Origin: Altericroceibacterium spongiae
GTDB taxonomy: Bacteria; Pseudomonadota; Alphaproteobacteria; Sphingomonadales; Sphingomonadaceae
Assembly (NCBI RefSeq): GCF_003610805.1
Contig: NZ_RAPF01000005.1
Coordinates: 186,001-250,000, forward strand
DNA: 64,000 nt
Direction: 5' to 3'
Positions 1 through 8,452 of the stretch are shown here, piece after piece. The stretch's first letter is position 1. The number at the start of each line of letters is the position of its first letter. Position numbers and translations under genes: made by a program. Below the pieces are notes generated by a model. It was not told where the DNA came from. It saw nothing but the letters and a program-made list of their open reading frames with translations, and did no database searches.

Positions 1-321
1 CCCCAGCCACTGATCCATGAACTTCATCCACCAGCGGATGCGCCACCGATCCTGTGGATCGGCTGGCATAAGATCTGGTCCGGCAAATTCCTCATTCACA
101 TATTCCATGATCGCAGTGCTTTCGGTGAGTACGCGATCACCATGCGTCATGGCGGGAATCGTTCCTTGCGGATTGATAGCCAGATAGTCGGGTTTGTGCT
201 GGTCGAATTCCAGCATATTGATGTAATGCGACTGAAAGGAAACGCCCTTTTCCATCAGAGCCAGCATGGGCTTCCCTGAATTGGCGTTCGGCTCCCAGTG
301 ATAGAGCGTGACCTCTGCCAT
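1..321 (-). CDS. Glutathione S-transferase, LigF-like, C-terminus outside window
   Basis: The visible 107 codons encode the N-terminal thioredoxin-fold domain of a cytosolic glutathione transferase. The start is the ATG at 319-321, preceded by GGAGAG. After a short beta strand (VTLYHW) comes the ANSGKP stretch where the catalytic Ser/Asn of beta-etherase-type GSTs lies, then the cis-proline loop (NPQGTIPAM) and the glutathione gamma-glutamyl contact TESTAIMEY. The PADPQDRWRIRWW segment leading into the helical domain resembles LigF of Sphingobium, the beta-aryl-ether cleaving enzyme of lignin dimers. Most of the helical domain, which sets the substrate, is beyond the edge, so etherase activity is only an inference from this resemblance and from the aromatic-catabolism genes nearby. 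It is divergent from the MetE-like gene at 513. Confidence 0.8.
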   Translation of the reverse strand, partial: MAEVTLYHWEPNANSGKPMLALMEKGVSFQSHYINMLEFDQHKPDYLAINPQGTIPAMTHGDRVLTESTAIMEYVNEEFAGPDLMPADPQDRWRIRWWMKFMDQWLG

Positions 322-360
322 GATCTCTCCCCGTTTGCAGCCTCTTTGGCGGGCCGCACT

Positions 361-379
361 TTGTAAGTTCTACCTACAA
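361..379. promoter_or_regulatory. Dyad in divergent promoter region (candidate operator)
   Basis: TTGTAAGTTCTACCTACAA is a 19-bp imperfect palindrome (TTGTA-GT / AC-TACAA) in the space between the divergent GST and MetE-like genes. A second inverted repeat, ATAGGCG (465-471) / CGCCTAT (487-493), lies close to the start of the plus-strand gene. Such dyads suit MarR- or TetR-type regulators, but no regulator gene is adjacent. Confidence 0.35.
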
Positions 380-512
380 TTGGAGGGGGCTGTCGGTCAA
401 GCTGAAGGCTTTTCTTGTGGGGAAGCAAGACTTTTCACCATTGAGATGAAGCGCGCCTTATACCATAGGCGGGTAAGACGATTATTCGCCTATATGAAAA
501 AGGAGCGCTATT

Positions 513-1613
513 GTGCCCAATCAACTCCCTTCACGCGCCGATCATGTCGGTTCTTTTCTGCGCCCGAAAAAGCTCATGGAAGCACGGGAAGCGCAGATTG
601 CTCGTGATGAGCTGCGCGACATAGAGGATGAAGCGATTGCCGAATTGGTAAAGTGGCAGGAGAATCTCGGTCTCAAGGCTATTACCGACGGGGAATATCG
701 CCGTTTTTTCTTCCATACCGATTTCCTTCTGCAACTTGAGGGTGTGGTGGAAGAAGGCGGCATGGAAGTGGCCTTCAAGAACGATACCGGCAAGGATGTC
801 CGTTTTGCCCCGCCGCGTATGGTGGTGAATGGCAAGATCCGCCACAGCCATCCGATTCAGAAGGCTGATTACGACTATCTTGCCAGTGTCACCAGCGAGA
901 CGCCCAAAGTGGCCATTCCGTCACCGACCATGTTGCATTTCCGCGCTGGCCGCGAAGGGATTCCGAAGGATGTCTATCCTGAAATGGAAGAGTTCTACGA
1001 GGACATTGCGGCAGCTTATCGCGCTGAAGTGGCAAGTCTGGCAGAAGCGGGTTGCCGCTATCTTCAGTTCGACGATACCAATCTGGCCTATCTGTGCGAC
1101 GACAAACAGCGTGAAAATGCACGTGCCAGGGGTATGGACCCGAACGATGTGCCGCGTGACTATGCGAAGCTTATTAATGCCAGTTTTCGCGATGCTCCGG
1201 CGGATATGCTTAAGGCAATCCATCTTTGCCGCGGGAACTTCCGTTCATCCTATGCTGCGGAAGGCGGGTATGAGCCGGTCGCAGATATCATGTTCAACGA
1301 ACTCGATATCGACGCCTTCTTCCTTGAATATGACGATCCGCGCTCGGGCGACTTTGCACCACTTCGGTTTCTGCCTAAAGGCAAGACCGTGGTTCTTGGT
1401 CTCGTTACTACCAAGCTGGGTGACCTGGAAACGAAAGACCATATTAAACGGCGGATCGAGGAAGCGGCCAAATTCGCACCGCTCGATCAGCTGGCTCTCA
1501 GCCCGCAATGCGGCTTTTCCTCTACCGTTCACGGCAACGATATTTCGGTGGAGCAGCAGGCGGATAAAATCCGGCTGGTGGTTGAAGTGGCTGAAGAGGT
1601 CTGGGGAAGCTGA
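513..1613 (+). CDS. MetE-like cobalamin-independent methionine synthase II family protein
   Basis: This 366-residue protein belongs to the short UROD/MetE-like family, which corresponds to the C-terminal catalytic barrel of MetE alone. The barrel begins with RADHVGSFLRP, and ITDGEYRR, QFDDTNLAYL and LALSPQCGFSS are recognisable family motifs; the last contains the Cys that in MetE binds zinc. Members move a methyl group from a folate or other donor to a thiol, but the true substrates of the stand-alone form are mostly unknown. The start is a GTG at 513 with AGGAG about seven bases upstream. In sphingomonads similar proteins occur near genes for methoxylated lignin aromatics, where folate-dependent demethylation makes 5-methyl-THF. 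That link is inference here. Confidence 0.82.
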   Translation: MPNQLPSRADHVGSFLRPKKLMEAREAQIARDELRDIEDEAIAELVKWQENLGLKAITDGEYRRFFFHTDFLLQLEGVVEEGGMEVAFKNDTGKDVRFAPPRMVVNGKIRHSHPIQKADYDYLASVTSETPKVAIPSPTMLHFRAGREGIPKDVYPEMEEFYEDIAAAYRAEVASLAEAGCRYLQFDDTNLAYLCDDKQRENARARGMDPNDVPRDYAKLINASFRDAPADMLKAIHLCRGNFRSSYAAEGGYEPVADIMFNELDIDAFFLEYDDPRSGDFAPLRFLPKGKTVVLGLVTTKLGDLETKDHIKRRIEEAAKFAPLDQLALSPQCGFSSTVHGNDISVEQQADKIRLVVEVAEEVWGS

Positions 1614-1643
1614 TTGCACCTCTTTTGGGCTTTCGCAATATGT

Positions 1644-1673
1644 AAAAAGGGCGGCTCTGCGGAGCCGCCCTTT
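1644..1673. terminator. Bidirectional rho-independent terminator
   Basis: A 9-bp GC stem (GGGCGGCTC at 1649-1657, GAGCCGCCC at 1662-1670) with a 4-base loop is flanked by AAAAA on the left and TTT on the right. It lies between the convergent MetE-like and TonB receptor genes and can serve both. Confidence 0.8.
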
Positions 1674-1696
1674 CCGTATCACGGATGAGATATGCC

Positions 1697-4048
1697 TTAG
1701 AATTCCTTGCGGATAGACAGACGCCATTCGCGCGGGCGGCCAACCTGAGTGTAGGCCGTGCGAGCAAAGTTGTAGACAGAATCGAAGCGTGAGGTCGTAT
1801 AGTACTTGTCGAACAGATTAGTCAGTTCGAGAGCAACAGACAGATCACGATCCGCATTGCGATAGGTCAGGCGGGCATTGGCCAGTGTGTAAGCCTTGTA
1901 ATATTCATAATCGGTGCTGACGACATCCAGCGCATGGCCGTGGAATTCACGGCCACGATGCGAAATATCGATACGCGGTGTGATGGATCCGGTATCGCCG
2001 AGATCGACCTCATACTGAATACCTGCGCTGAACTGGACTTCGGGTGAAACGATCGGATCGTCATCCTGCACACTGGTGCCCACGGCATCGGCAATAAAGG
2101 TATATTTGGAGCCCAGCAGGCTGACCGATCCGTCGATCATCAGGCCATCGACCGGTTCAGCATTCAGCTCGGCTTCGAAACCGTAGATTTCGCCATCGCC
2201 GGCATTGGCCCTCACCGCACAGGGGCCACCGCCATAAGCAGAGCAGTCAGACAGTGGAAGCTGGATATCCTTATAATCGTTATAGAAACCGGCGAGGTTC
2301 AGCTGGACCCGACGGTCGAACAGGTTGGTTTTTAGACCGGCTTCATAGGCGGTGACAGTTTCCGGCCCGAAGTCGCCCTCTGTGGCATGTGTCGGGAGAA
2401 ACGGACGTGCCGTCACGCCACCGCCCTTAAAGCCGGTGGAAACCGTCACATAAGCGAGCACAGCCGGTGAGAAGCGGTAATCGGCAGAAATGCGCCAGTC
2501 GACACGATCCCCGTCATAAACGGATTTCAGACCATCGAGAGCTTCAATGCCAGAGCCGATAGGCGCCTGTTCATATTGCAGGTTGCGGCGAACGAATGTG
2601 TAATCCTTGTGCTCTTCGGTATAGCGGATGCCACCCGTAAGCGTGAGACCGTAGGTCGGTTTCAGGATAACCGTTCCGAAAGCTGCCTTTGAATCTGCAT
2701 TGACCGGATCGTTACCGATGAACTGCAGTGGTTCAGGGCCGAAATAGCGAATATCTTGCTGCGTCCAATAGGTACTGCGCTGGTCTGAATAGAAACCACC
2801 AATCGTCACATCGGCCCAGTCGGTCAGCGTTGCATTAACCCGCAATTCCTGACTGAAGAACCAGAAATCCAAATCGTTGATGCCGCCTGCCGCAACAGCC
2901 GGGTTCGGTGAGAAATCGTCATCCGTGCCCCATTTGTTGTTATATTCGCGGTAGGCGGTGATGGATTGCAACTGCACATTGTCGCTGAGCTGGATATCGG
3001 CATGGCCGGAAATGCCCCAGCCATTGAACTTGTTGCGATTGCTGGTGTAATAGGCACCGGCATCGCCGGCAGCAGGCAGGAACCAGTTGGTATAGGTGCA
3101 GAAACGGCCGCAATCGAAATTGTCCGGGCCTACCAGCTGCACTTCAGCGGCGCTGGTGCGATCCGAATTCTGATAATCGGCAATGACCATCAGATCGATA
3201 TCTGAAGAGGGTTCCCAACGAATGGCGCCGCGCAGGCCGGAATAATTCTGCCCTCCCAGCTTGTCGAGCACACAGGTCGATCCTGTGCCATCATTGCCGA
3301 TCGTCGGTGCAATCCCTTCCGGATTATCCGGGTTGGCGCAGCCATAATCCACCTGATCGACGTAACCGTCCTGCTCTTTATGCACGCCGGACAGACGGGC
3401 GTATAGATTTTGCGTGATCGGGAAGTTCATTCCGGCACGCAGTTCCAGGCGGTCGCGCGTGCCATAGCTGGCCTCGGCGAAGGCAGAGGTTTCGTATTCG
3501 GGCTTCTTGGAGAACAGCTTGATCGCACCGCCGATCGAGTTGCGTCCGGTCAGTGTTCCCTGCGGGCCGCGCAGCACTTCGACACGCTCGAGATCAAGCA
3601 GATCGAAATTGGCACCGGTCAGTGTCGGATAATAGACATCGTCAATATACATGCCGACGCCCGGCTCATAAGCGGGATTGAAGTCAAACTGGCCGATACC
3701 TCGGATTGAGGCGCCCATGGAAGCGCCATAGGCTCCGCCCTGTTCCCGTAAGGTCACGCTAGGTGCCTGTTGGGCTACCGCCTGAACATCGTCCTGACTG
3801 CGCGCTTCCAGAAGGGCAGAGTCAACTGCTGTAATAGCGAGCGGCGTATCCTGCAATTTCTGTTCGCGGAACTGTGCAGTCACCACGATCTCGCCCGGCC
3901 GGTAGCTGCCGGTGCCGGCAGGCTGATCGCTGGAATTTTCCGTGGCCTGACCGCTATCCTGTGCAAATGCGGGCGTTGACAGCAGGGCGAAGCTGGAAGC
4001 ACCCAAGATCAGGGCGCGGCTCAGGGCACTCTTGTGGCGTGAAGTCAT
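1697..4048 (-). CDS. TonB-dependent outer-membrane receptor
   Basis: This 783-residue TonB-dependent receptor has a cleavable signal peptide (residues about 1-29, ending TPAFAQ). It is followed by a TonB-box-like stretch (GEIVVTAQ, about residue 52), a plug domain to about residue 170 (LERVEVLRGPQGTLTGRNSI is the conserved plug end), and a C-terminal 22-strand barrel ending in RLSIRKEF with the terminal Phe. Length and architecture are those of the large Sphingomonadales receptor family (FecA/CirA-like), many of which take up aromatic or plant-derived compounds rather than siderophores. No sigma/anti-sigma pair lies beside it. Placement beside enzymes for aromatic compounds suggests uptake of a lignin-related substrate, but the ligand cannot be read from sequence. 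Confidence 0.92.
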   Translation of the reverse strand: MTSRHKSALSRALILGASSFALLSTPAFAQDSGQATENSSDQPAGTGSYRPGEIVVTAQFREQKLQDTPLAITAVDSALLEARSQDDVQAVAQQAPSVTLREQGGAYGASMGASIRGIGQFDFNPAYEPGVGMYIDDVYYPTLTGANFDLLDLERVEVLRGPQGTLTGRNSIGGAIKLFSKKPEYETSAFAEASYGTRDRLELRAGMNFPITQNLYARLSGVHKEQDGYVDQVDYGCANPDNPEGIAPTIGNDGTGSTCVLDKLGGQNYSGLRGAIRWEPSSDIDLMVIADYQNSDRTSAAEVQLVGPDNFDCGRFCTYTNWFLPAAGDAGAYYTSNRNKFNGWGISGHADIQLSDNVQLQSITAYREYNNKWGTDDDFSPNPAVAAGGINDLDFWFFSQELRVNATLTDWADVTIGGFYSDQRSTYWTQQDIRYFGPEPLQFIGNDPVNADSKAAFGTVILKPTYGLTLTGGIRYTEEHKDYTFVRRNLQYEQAPIGSGIEALDGLKSVYDGDRVDWRISADYRFSPAVLAYVTVSTGFKGGGVTARPFLPTHATEGDFGPETVTAYEAGLKTNLFDRRVQLNLAGFYNDYKDIQLPLSDCSAYGGGPCAVRANAGDGEIYGFEAELNAEPVDGLMIDGSVSLLGSKYTFIADAVGTSVQDDDPIVSPEVQFSAGIQYEVDLGDTGSITPRIDISHRGREFHGHALDVVSTDYEYYKAYTLANARLTYRNADRDLSVALELTNLFDKYYTTSRFDSVYNFARTAYTQVGRPREWRLSIRKEF

Positions 4049-4248
4049 TGAACATCCTCTCCATACTTTGCCGGATCTTCAGCCCGGCTGATACGATAGC
4101 TTACTAGGCACGAATTTCAGACATTCGCAACTCGAAAAAGTGCATTCGGAGACGCATCGAATCTAATGTTGCAAAAAAAGCACAAATCTTTTGCGTAAAA
4201 TTCATCCAAGAAGGAAAGCCCCGCCGTTGAGCGGCTAACCAGCAGTCA

Positions 4249-4734
4249 TCAGAACATACCGTTATCGTTCTTTGCTTCGTTGGGAACCGGCTGAACTACA
4301 TCCCAGTGTTCGACGATTTGACATTTTTCGACCCGGAAGATGTCAACCACGGCATTGGGAGGCGCGTCGGATGAAAAGCGAGCTTCATTCTGTACTGCCA
4401 CCAAGCCGTCTGATGCGATCACACGGTGGACTGTATATCGGAGCTGCGGATTGGCGTCGAAGAAAGGCTGAAGAAAAGCAATGGCAGCGTCCCGACCGCT
4501 TGCTGCATTGGGATTATGCTGGATGTAATCCGGGTGTACCCAGCGTGTAAAAGCGGTACGGGCATCCCGCTGTTCGTAGAATAGCGGGATGAACCGTTCG
4601 ACAACTTCGCGCGCCGACAACGAACAATGATGCGGAGCGGGCTCGGGATCGGTCCTGGGATGAGCGGCAAGAGGGGAGGAAATCGCAATCGCGATTATTG
4701 TCCATGCCATGGATGGCATCAAAGCGATGCGCAT
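4249..4734 (-). CDS. Exported SnoaL-like (NTF2 fold) protein
   Basis: This small protein of 161 residues has a probable signal peptide (residues 1-24, hydrophobic, ending LAAHP) and one SnoaL-like cone fold: AREVVERFIPLFYEQ is the first helix, HPDYIQHNP the usual active-site region, and a C-terminal sheet carries FRVEKCQIVEHWDVVQP. The family includes polyketide cyclases, dehydratases and many proteins without known activity. The ATG overlaps the stop of the upstream SnoaL-like gene by one base (TAATG), so the two are probably translated together. Two Cys residues may matter after export. The substrate is unknown. Confidence 0.75.
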   Translation of the reverse strand: MRIALMPSMAWTIIAIAISSPLAAHPRTDPEPAPHHCSLSAREVVERFIPLFYEQRDARTAFTRWVHPDYIQHNPNAASGRDAAIAFLQPFFDANPQLRYTVHRVIASDGLVAVQNEARFSSDAPPNAVVDIFRVEKCQIVEHWDVVQPVPNEAKNDNGMF

Positions 4735-5432
4735 TATGCTTTTTCCTGTCCCGCCAGCACAGCACCGAATTTGGGATGGGCAAAGTGCATGGGCACATCC
4801 TGCCGATAAGGCCAGGTCTGGCGGTGCTTGTCCTTGGGTAAAAGCCGATCAGGACCGAGCGGATCTTCCGGATAAGTCTTTTCTGCGGGCTGGAGGTGCG
4901 ATGTGGTGTGCGCCCAGCCATCGCTATAGTCTCCCTGCCACTGCATCATATAATCTAGCCGTTTGATCTTCCAGACGCCGTTTTCCCGGACGTAATCATT
5001 TTCATAGATGCCCGCTTCCATGAATTGCTGGGGCATGAATTCTTCCTTTGTGTCCTGGAAATTGTCATGCCAGCCACCGAACAGCATACCGCGGAACCGC
5101 CCCTTGGCGCTTTGCCGGTCGGGAGCGACCGTGATGATATCCTGCATCTGGAAATGGTCGAGTAAAAGGCCATGAACCGGGCCGGGTTTGCCGCCAGTAA
5201 AACGTCCGGCAATCCAGTCGCCATACAAGCGTTTGATGCCTTCGTGTCCAACATATTCGCCGGATAGAAAGACAACGACACCGTCTTCGCTGAAAAGCTG
5301 AGCGACCTCTTCGGGACGATTGAAATCGATATAATAACCATAGGCCCAGTGCAGGCGCCGAATAGCATTGATATCTTCAAGCTCGCCAACGCGATGTTCC
5401 AGCTGTGTCAGCCGATTTTCAACCTCACTCAT
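4734..5432 (-). CDS. SnoaL-like / NTF2-family protein
   Basis: This 232-residue cytoplasmic protein starts with a coiled heptad-like segment (RLTQLEHRVGELEDINAIRR), followed by an NTF2-like fold with the family motif WAYGYYIDFNRPEEVAQLF and a pocket region around VHGLLLDHFQMQD. Similar proteins of about 200-230 residues are frequent in sphingomonad catabolic clusters, often annotated as nuclear transport factor 2 family, some acting as dehydratases or isomerases. It is the first gene of a unit with the exported SnoaL gene and probably the TonB receptor, all read leftwards, and it is divergent from the SDR gene. A good ribosome site (GGGAGAG) precedes the ATG. The reaction is unknown. Confidence 0.78.
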   Translation of the reverse strand: MSEVENRLTQLEHRVGELEDINAIRRLHWAYGYYIDFNRPEEVAQLFSEDGVVVFLSGEYVGHEGIKRLYGDWIAGRFTGGKPGPVHGLLLDHFQMQDIITVAPDRQSAKGRFRGMLFGGWHDNFQDTKEEFMPQQFMEAGIYENDYVRENGVWKIKRLDYMMQWQGDYSDGWAHTTSHLQPAEKTYPEDPLGPDRLLPKDKHRQTWPYRQDVPMHFAHPKFGAVLAGQEKA

Positions 5433-5451
5433 CTCGACTCTCCCTTTTATT

Positions 5452-5476
5452 TATTTGTATGCTTCACTAACAAATA
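5452..5476. promoter_or_regulatory. Inverted repeat between divergent SnoaL and SDR genes
   Basis: TATTTGT (5452-5458) and ACAAATA (5470-5476) form a perfect 7-bp inverted repeat with an 11-base spacer in the AT-rich 74-bp gap between divergent genes. Size and position suit a shared operator. No regulator gene is next to it. Confidence 0.4.
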
Positions 5477-5506
5477 TAGATTGTTTGGCGAGAGGAAAAT
5501 TCAGAC

Positions 5507-6436
5507 ATGAGCAATGAAAACGGTCCATGGGAAGGTCGTGTGGCATTTGTGACAGGTGCTGTAACCGGCATAGGACTAGGGGTTGCGCAGGCTTTTAGCG
5601 ATGCTGGAATGCGGCTTGCGCTGTCCTACCGAAACGAAAAAGACAAATTGAAAACTGCTCAGTGGTTCACGGATCGGGGGCGGGAAGAGCCCCTTTTCGT
5701 CAAACTGGATGTAACGGATCGAGCCCGATTCGCAGAGGTCGCTTCAGAAGTTTCTGAGCATTTCGGTGAAATACACGTGCTGGTGAACAATGCCGGCGTT
5801 TCGGTTTTCGGCCCGACTGATAAAGCGACCTATGATGACTATGACTGGATCATGGGCGTCAACTTCGGGGGGGTAGTCAACAGTCTTGTCAGCTTTCTTC
5901 CTTACCTCAAGGAGGCGACAGGCCGTCGCCATGTGGTGAACATTGCCAGCATGGCGGCTTTCCTGCCCGGCCCGCAGGCTGGAATCTATACGGCAAGTAA
6001 ATTCGCGGTACGCGGCCTTACAGAAAGTCTGCGCTACAATCTGGCACCTCATGGAATTGGTTGTTCCCTGTGTTGCCCGGCTCTGACCCGTACAAACGCC
6101 TGGACAAGTGCGATGAAGCGGCCGGCCGGATTTGGGGAAAGCGGTTTTCCCGAAACCAGCGCGGAACAACTGGCGGAGTTTGGCACAGCGTTTGAAGTTG
6201 GCATGAATCCGCGCGAAGTGGGTGACAAGATTTTAAAGGGTATGACGCAGCAGCATGGGTTGATCCTGACGCATCCTGAACATGGACCGGATTTCAAAGA
6301 GATTTATGAAGCCAGTATGGCAGCTCTACCGGATGAGGCGGTGCCGGAGGCACGTCTCAGAATCGAGGAATTACGGCGCGATGCGATGCGCAAGGCTGAA
6401 CAGGGTATCGGTACTGATCTTGCTGACCTTACCTGA
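5507..6436 (+). CDS. Short-chain dehydrogenase/reductase (classical SDR)
   Basis: This 309-residue NAD(P)-dependent oxidoreductase has a Rossmann fold with the glycine-rich motif TGAVTGIGLG near residue 16, NNAGVS at about residue 94, the catalytic Ser in NIASMA, and the YTASK motif (Tyr and Lys of the catalytic triad) near residue 166. It is about 50 residues longer than a minimal classical SDR because of a C-terminal extension (residues 245-309) seen in relatives annotated as SDR family oxidoreductases in sphingomonads. The ATG at 5507 follows GAGAGG. It is followed after 72 bases by the dienelactone-hydrolase-like gene. The alcohol or ketone substrate is unknown; a role on an aromatic side chain is a guess from context. 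Confidence 0.88.
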   Translation: MSNENGPWEGRVAFVTGAVTGIGLGVAQAFSDAGMRLALSYRNEKDKLKTAQWFTDRGREEPLFVKLDVTDRARFAEVASEVSEHFGEIHVLVNNAGVSVFGPTDKATYDDYDWIMGVNFGGVVNSLVSFLPYLKEATGRRHVVNIASMAAFLPGPQAGIYTASKFAVRGLTESLRYNLAPHGIGCSLCCPALTRTNAWTSAMKRPAGFGESGFPETSAEQLAEFGTAFEVGMNPREVGDKILKGMTQQHGLILTHPEHGPDFKEIYEASMAALPDEAVPEARLRIEELRRDAMRKAEQGIGTDLADLT

Positions 6437-6508
6437 GTTCAAGGCTAGACCTGATGGGCGGTAATGATAAACTCAGAAGTTGAAGGACGGGCAGCTCTCG
6501 GAGGCTTT

Positions 6509-7387
6509 ATGTGTGATGAACAAGATGTCGCCCGTTGGGCAGAAGGTGGATGGAATCGTCGCCAGTTTACTGTTTCGGGCGCGATGGCAGCGCTCGCAGC
6601 CTGTTCACCTGCCAGGAAACCGGAGGGTGGTGTGACAGAAGCTCAGGTGACGCCTATCTCCGAAGATATAACCCTCCCCACCACGGACGGTGAAATGGAT
6701 GCTGTTTTTATCCATCCGACAGTAGGCGATTATCCTGCCGTCATTTTGTGGCCTGATGTGGCTGGTTCGCGCGAAGTCTTTCGCTTGATGGCTCGGCGGC
6801 TGACTATGGAAGGATATGCAGTGCTGGTGGTTAATCCCTATTACCGGGATGCCAAGGCCCCTGTCTTCGCCAAGTTTTCCGAATGGATGACGCCGGCAGG
6901 CCGGGACAGAACAGCACCCATGCGTGATGCCCTTACTCCGGAAGCTATTATGAGCGATGCCAAGGCTGTCATATCATGGCTGGATACGCAGGATTCGGTC
7001 GATACGATGAAGGGGGGCGGTACTATCGGCTTTTGTATGGGCGGGCCCTTCACGGTGTTTACCGCGGCCGCTGTGCCAGGACGGATTAGGGCTGCGGCTT
7101 CGTTTCATGGTGGCGGACTGGTCAGTGATGACCCGATGAGTCCGCACCGATTGCTGGAAAAGACTCAGGCCGGTTATCTGTTCGCCATTGCCAGGAACGA
7201 TGATAAACGTGACCCGGCGGCCAAAACCACTTTGCACGAATATGCCGAACAGGCTGCCATTTCAGCTGAAATTGAAGTTTATCCTGCAGATCACGGCTGG
7301 ACTGTGGCGGACTCCCCGTCTTACGATAAAGTACAGGCCGAAAGAGCCTGGGGGCGGATGCTTAGTCTCTTTGAAGAAACGCTTTGA
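6509..7387 (+). CDS. Exported dienelactone hydrolase family protein
   Basis: This alpha/beta hydrolase of 292 residues has the Cys nucleophile in GFCMGG, an Asp in the NDDKRDP loop and the His in DHGWTV, the Cys-Asp-His triad typical of dienelactone hydrolases. The N-terminus MCDEQDVARWAEGGWNRRQF carries a twin-arginine motif followed by a hydrophobic stretch ending in LAAC, so Tat export and perhaps lipid attachment at that Cys are likely. I chose the ATG at 6509 because it has GGAGG just upstream and gives this leader; an in-frame ATG at 6464 would add 15 residues and hide it. Exported members of this family have mostly unknown substrates. It ends at a terminator. Confidence 0.85.
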   Translation: MCDEQDVARWAEGGWNRRQFTVSGAMAALAACSPARKPEGGVTEAQVTPISEDITLPTTDGEMDAVFIHPTVGDYPAVILWPDVAGSREVFRLMARRLTMEGYAVLVVNPYYRDAKAPVFAKFSEWMTPAGRDRTAPMRDALTPEAIMSDAKAVISWLDTQDSVDTMKGGGTIGFCMGGPFTVFTAAAVPGRIRAAASFHGGGLVSDDPMSPHRLLEKTQAGYLFAIARNDDKRDPAAKTTLHEYAEQAAISAEIEVYPADHGWTVADSPSYDKVQAERAWGRMLSLFEETL

Positions 7388-7396
7388 TATAGATAG

Positions 7397-7435
7397 AAAA
7401 GGCCGGCTACGCTTATATAGCGCGTCCGGCCTTTT
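7397..7435. terminator. Terminator between convergent genes
   Basis: AAAAGGCCGG (7397-7406) pairs with CCGGCCTTTT (7426-7435), with a smaller inner stem CGCT/AGCG in the loop. A-run on one side and T-run on the other make it bidirectional, serving the hydrolase gene and the aldo/keto reductase gene. Confidence 0.8.
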
Positions 7436-7459
7436 GTTTCTGATCGACATGATTGCCGA

Positions 7460-8452
7460 TCATGCGTTTACGAAATCTTCCGTGTCAATCGTGTTGCGCA
7501 TTACTTCGGGATAGCGATGACCGGATACGGTTTGCTGATTGATCAACTCGCCAGCCCGTTGCAGAACATCAGCGTCTACCGGCCGATCGAGCGCATGGAA
7601 ATTGTCTTCCATATGCTCGATTTTGGTCGTGCCGGGAATCGCATGGATGTGATCACCGCGTGAAATAACCCATTGCAGGGCGAGCTGGGCCGGTGTGATT
7701 CCGGCTTGTTGTGCAAGATCGACAAATTTTTCGACCAGAGCCAGATTGTGCGGCCAGTTTTCTTCACTGAAACGTGGATGAGAGCGGCGCAGGTCCTTTT
7801 CTTCCAGTTTCGAAGGGTCTGTCATGATCCCGCAAATTGCTCCACGCGCGACAGGTGAAAAAGCCACCAGTGCAATGTCGAGTTCCTTTGTCGTATCAAG
7901 AATTCCGAGCTCTACATTGCGAGTCCAAAGCGAATATTCGGTTTGCACAGCAGCCATGGGGTAAACCGCATGGGCTTGACGAATATGGTCGGAACTCCAT
8001 TCCGAAACGCCATAAGCTCCGATTTTGCCAGCATCGATAGCGTCCTTCAGAGCGCCTACCGATTCTGCGATAGGTACTTTCGGATCGAACCGATGCATGT
8101 AAAACAGATCGATATGGTCGGTCTGCAGTCGTTTGAGGCTGTCCTCAATTGATTGAGTCATGGCCTTAGGGCTGCAATCGATCCCGCGTTTCGGGCCGTC
8201 GACGATAATCCCGGTTTTAGACGCGAGGAAGAATTCCTTGCGGCGGCTTTTCACCGCCTTTCCGATCAGTTCTTCGCTTTTGCCCTTGCCGTAAATATTC
8301 GCCGTATCGAGATGGTTATAGCCCAGATCCAGAGCCTTGTTGAACAGCTTGATGCTGTCATCTTCGGAAGGTGGGCTCCCGTAGGCCCAGGCTACATTCA
8401 TGCAGCCAAGGCCAATCGGGTGTACTTGGGTTCCGGCAATTGTACGTTTCAT
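7460..8452 (-). CDS. Aldo/keto reductase at end of the lig operon
   Basis: This 330-residue (alpha/beta)8 barrel NADPH oxidoreductase shows the AKR tetrad: Asp and Tyr in HLDTANIYG (about residues 47-55), Lys in FLASKTG (about residue 78) and His in LFYMHRFD (about residue 119). The C-terminal cofactor motif IPGTTKIEHMEDN is clear. Its ATG shares one base with the stop of ligC (TGATG), so it is co-translated with the protocatechuate genes. It has no established role in the 4,5-cleavage pathway; it could reduce an aldehyde that enters the pathway (for example vanillin-like compounds) or remove a toxic semialdehyde. That is inference. Confidence 0.88.
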   Translation of the reverse strand: MKRTIAGTQVHPIGLGCMNVAWAYGSPPSEDDSIKLFNKALDLGYNHLDTANIYGKGKSEELIGKAVKSRRKEFFLASKTGIIVDGPKRGIDCSPKAMTQSIEDSLKRLQTDHIDLFYMHRFDPKVPIAESVGALKDAIDAGKIGAYGVSEWSSDHIRQAHAVYPMAAVQTEYSLWTRNVELGILDTTKELDIALVAFSPVARGAICGIMTDPSKLEEKDLRRSHPRFSEENWPHNLALVEKFVDLAQQAGITPAQLALQWVISRGDHIHAIPGTTKIEHMEDNFHALDRPVDADVLQRAGELINQQTVSGHRYPEVMRNTIDTEDFVNA

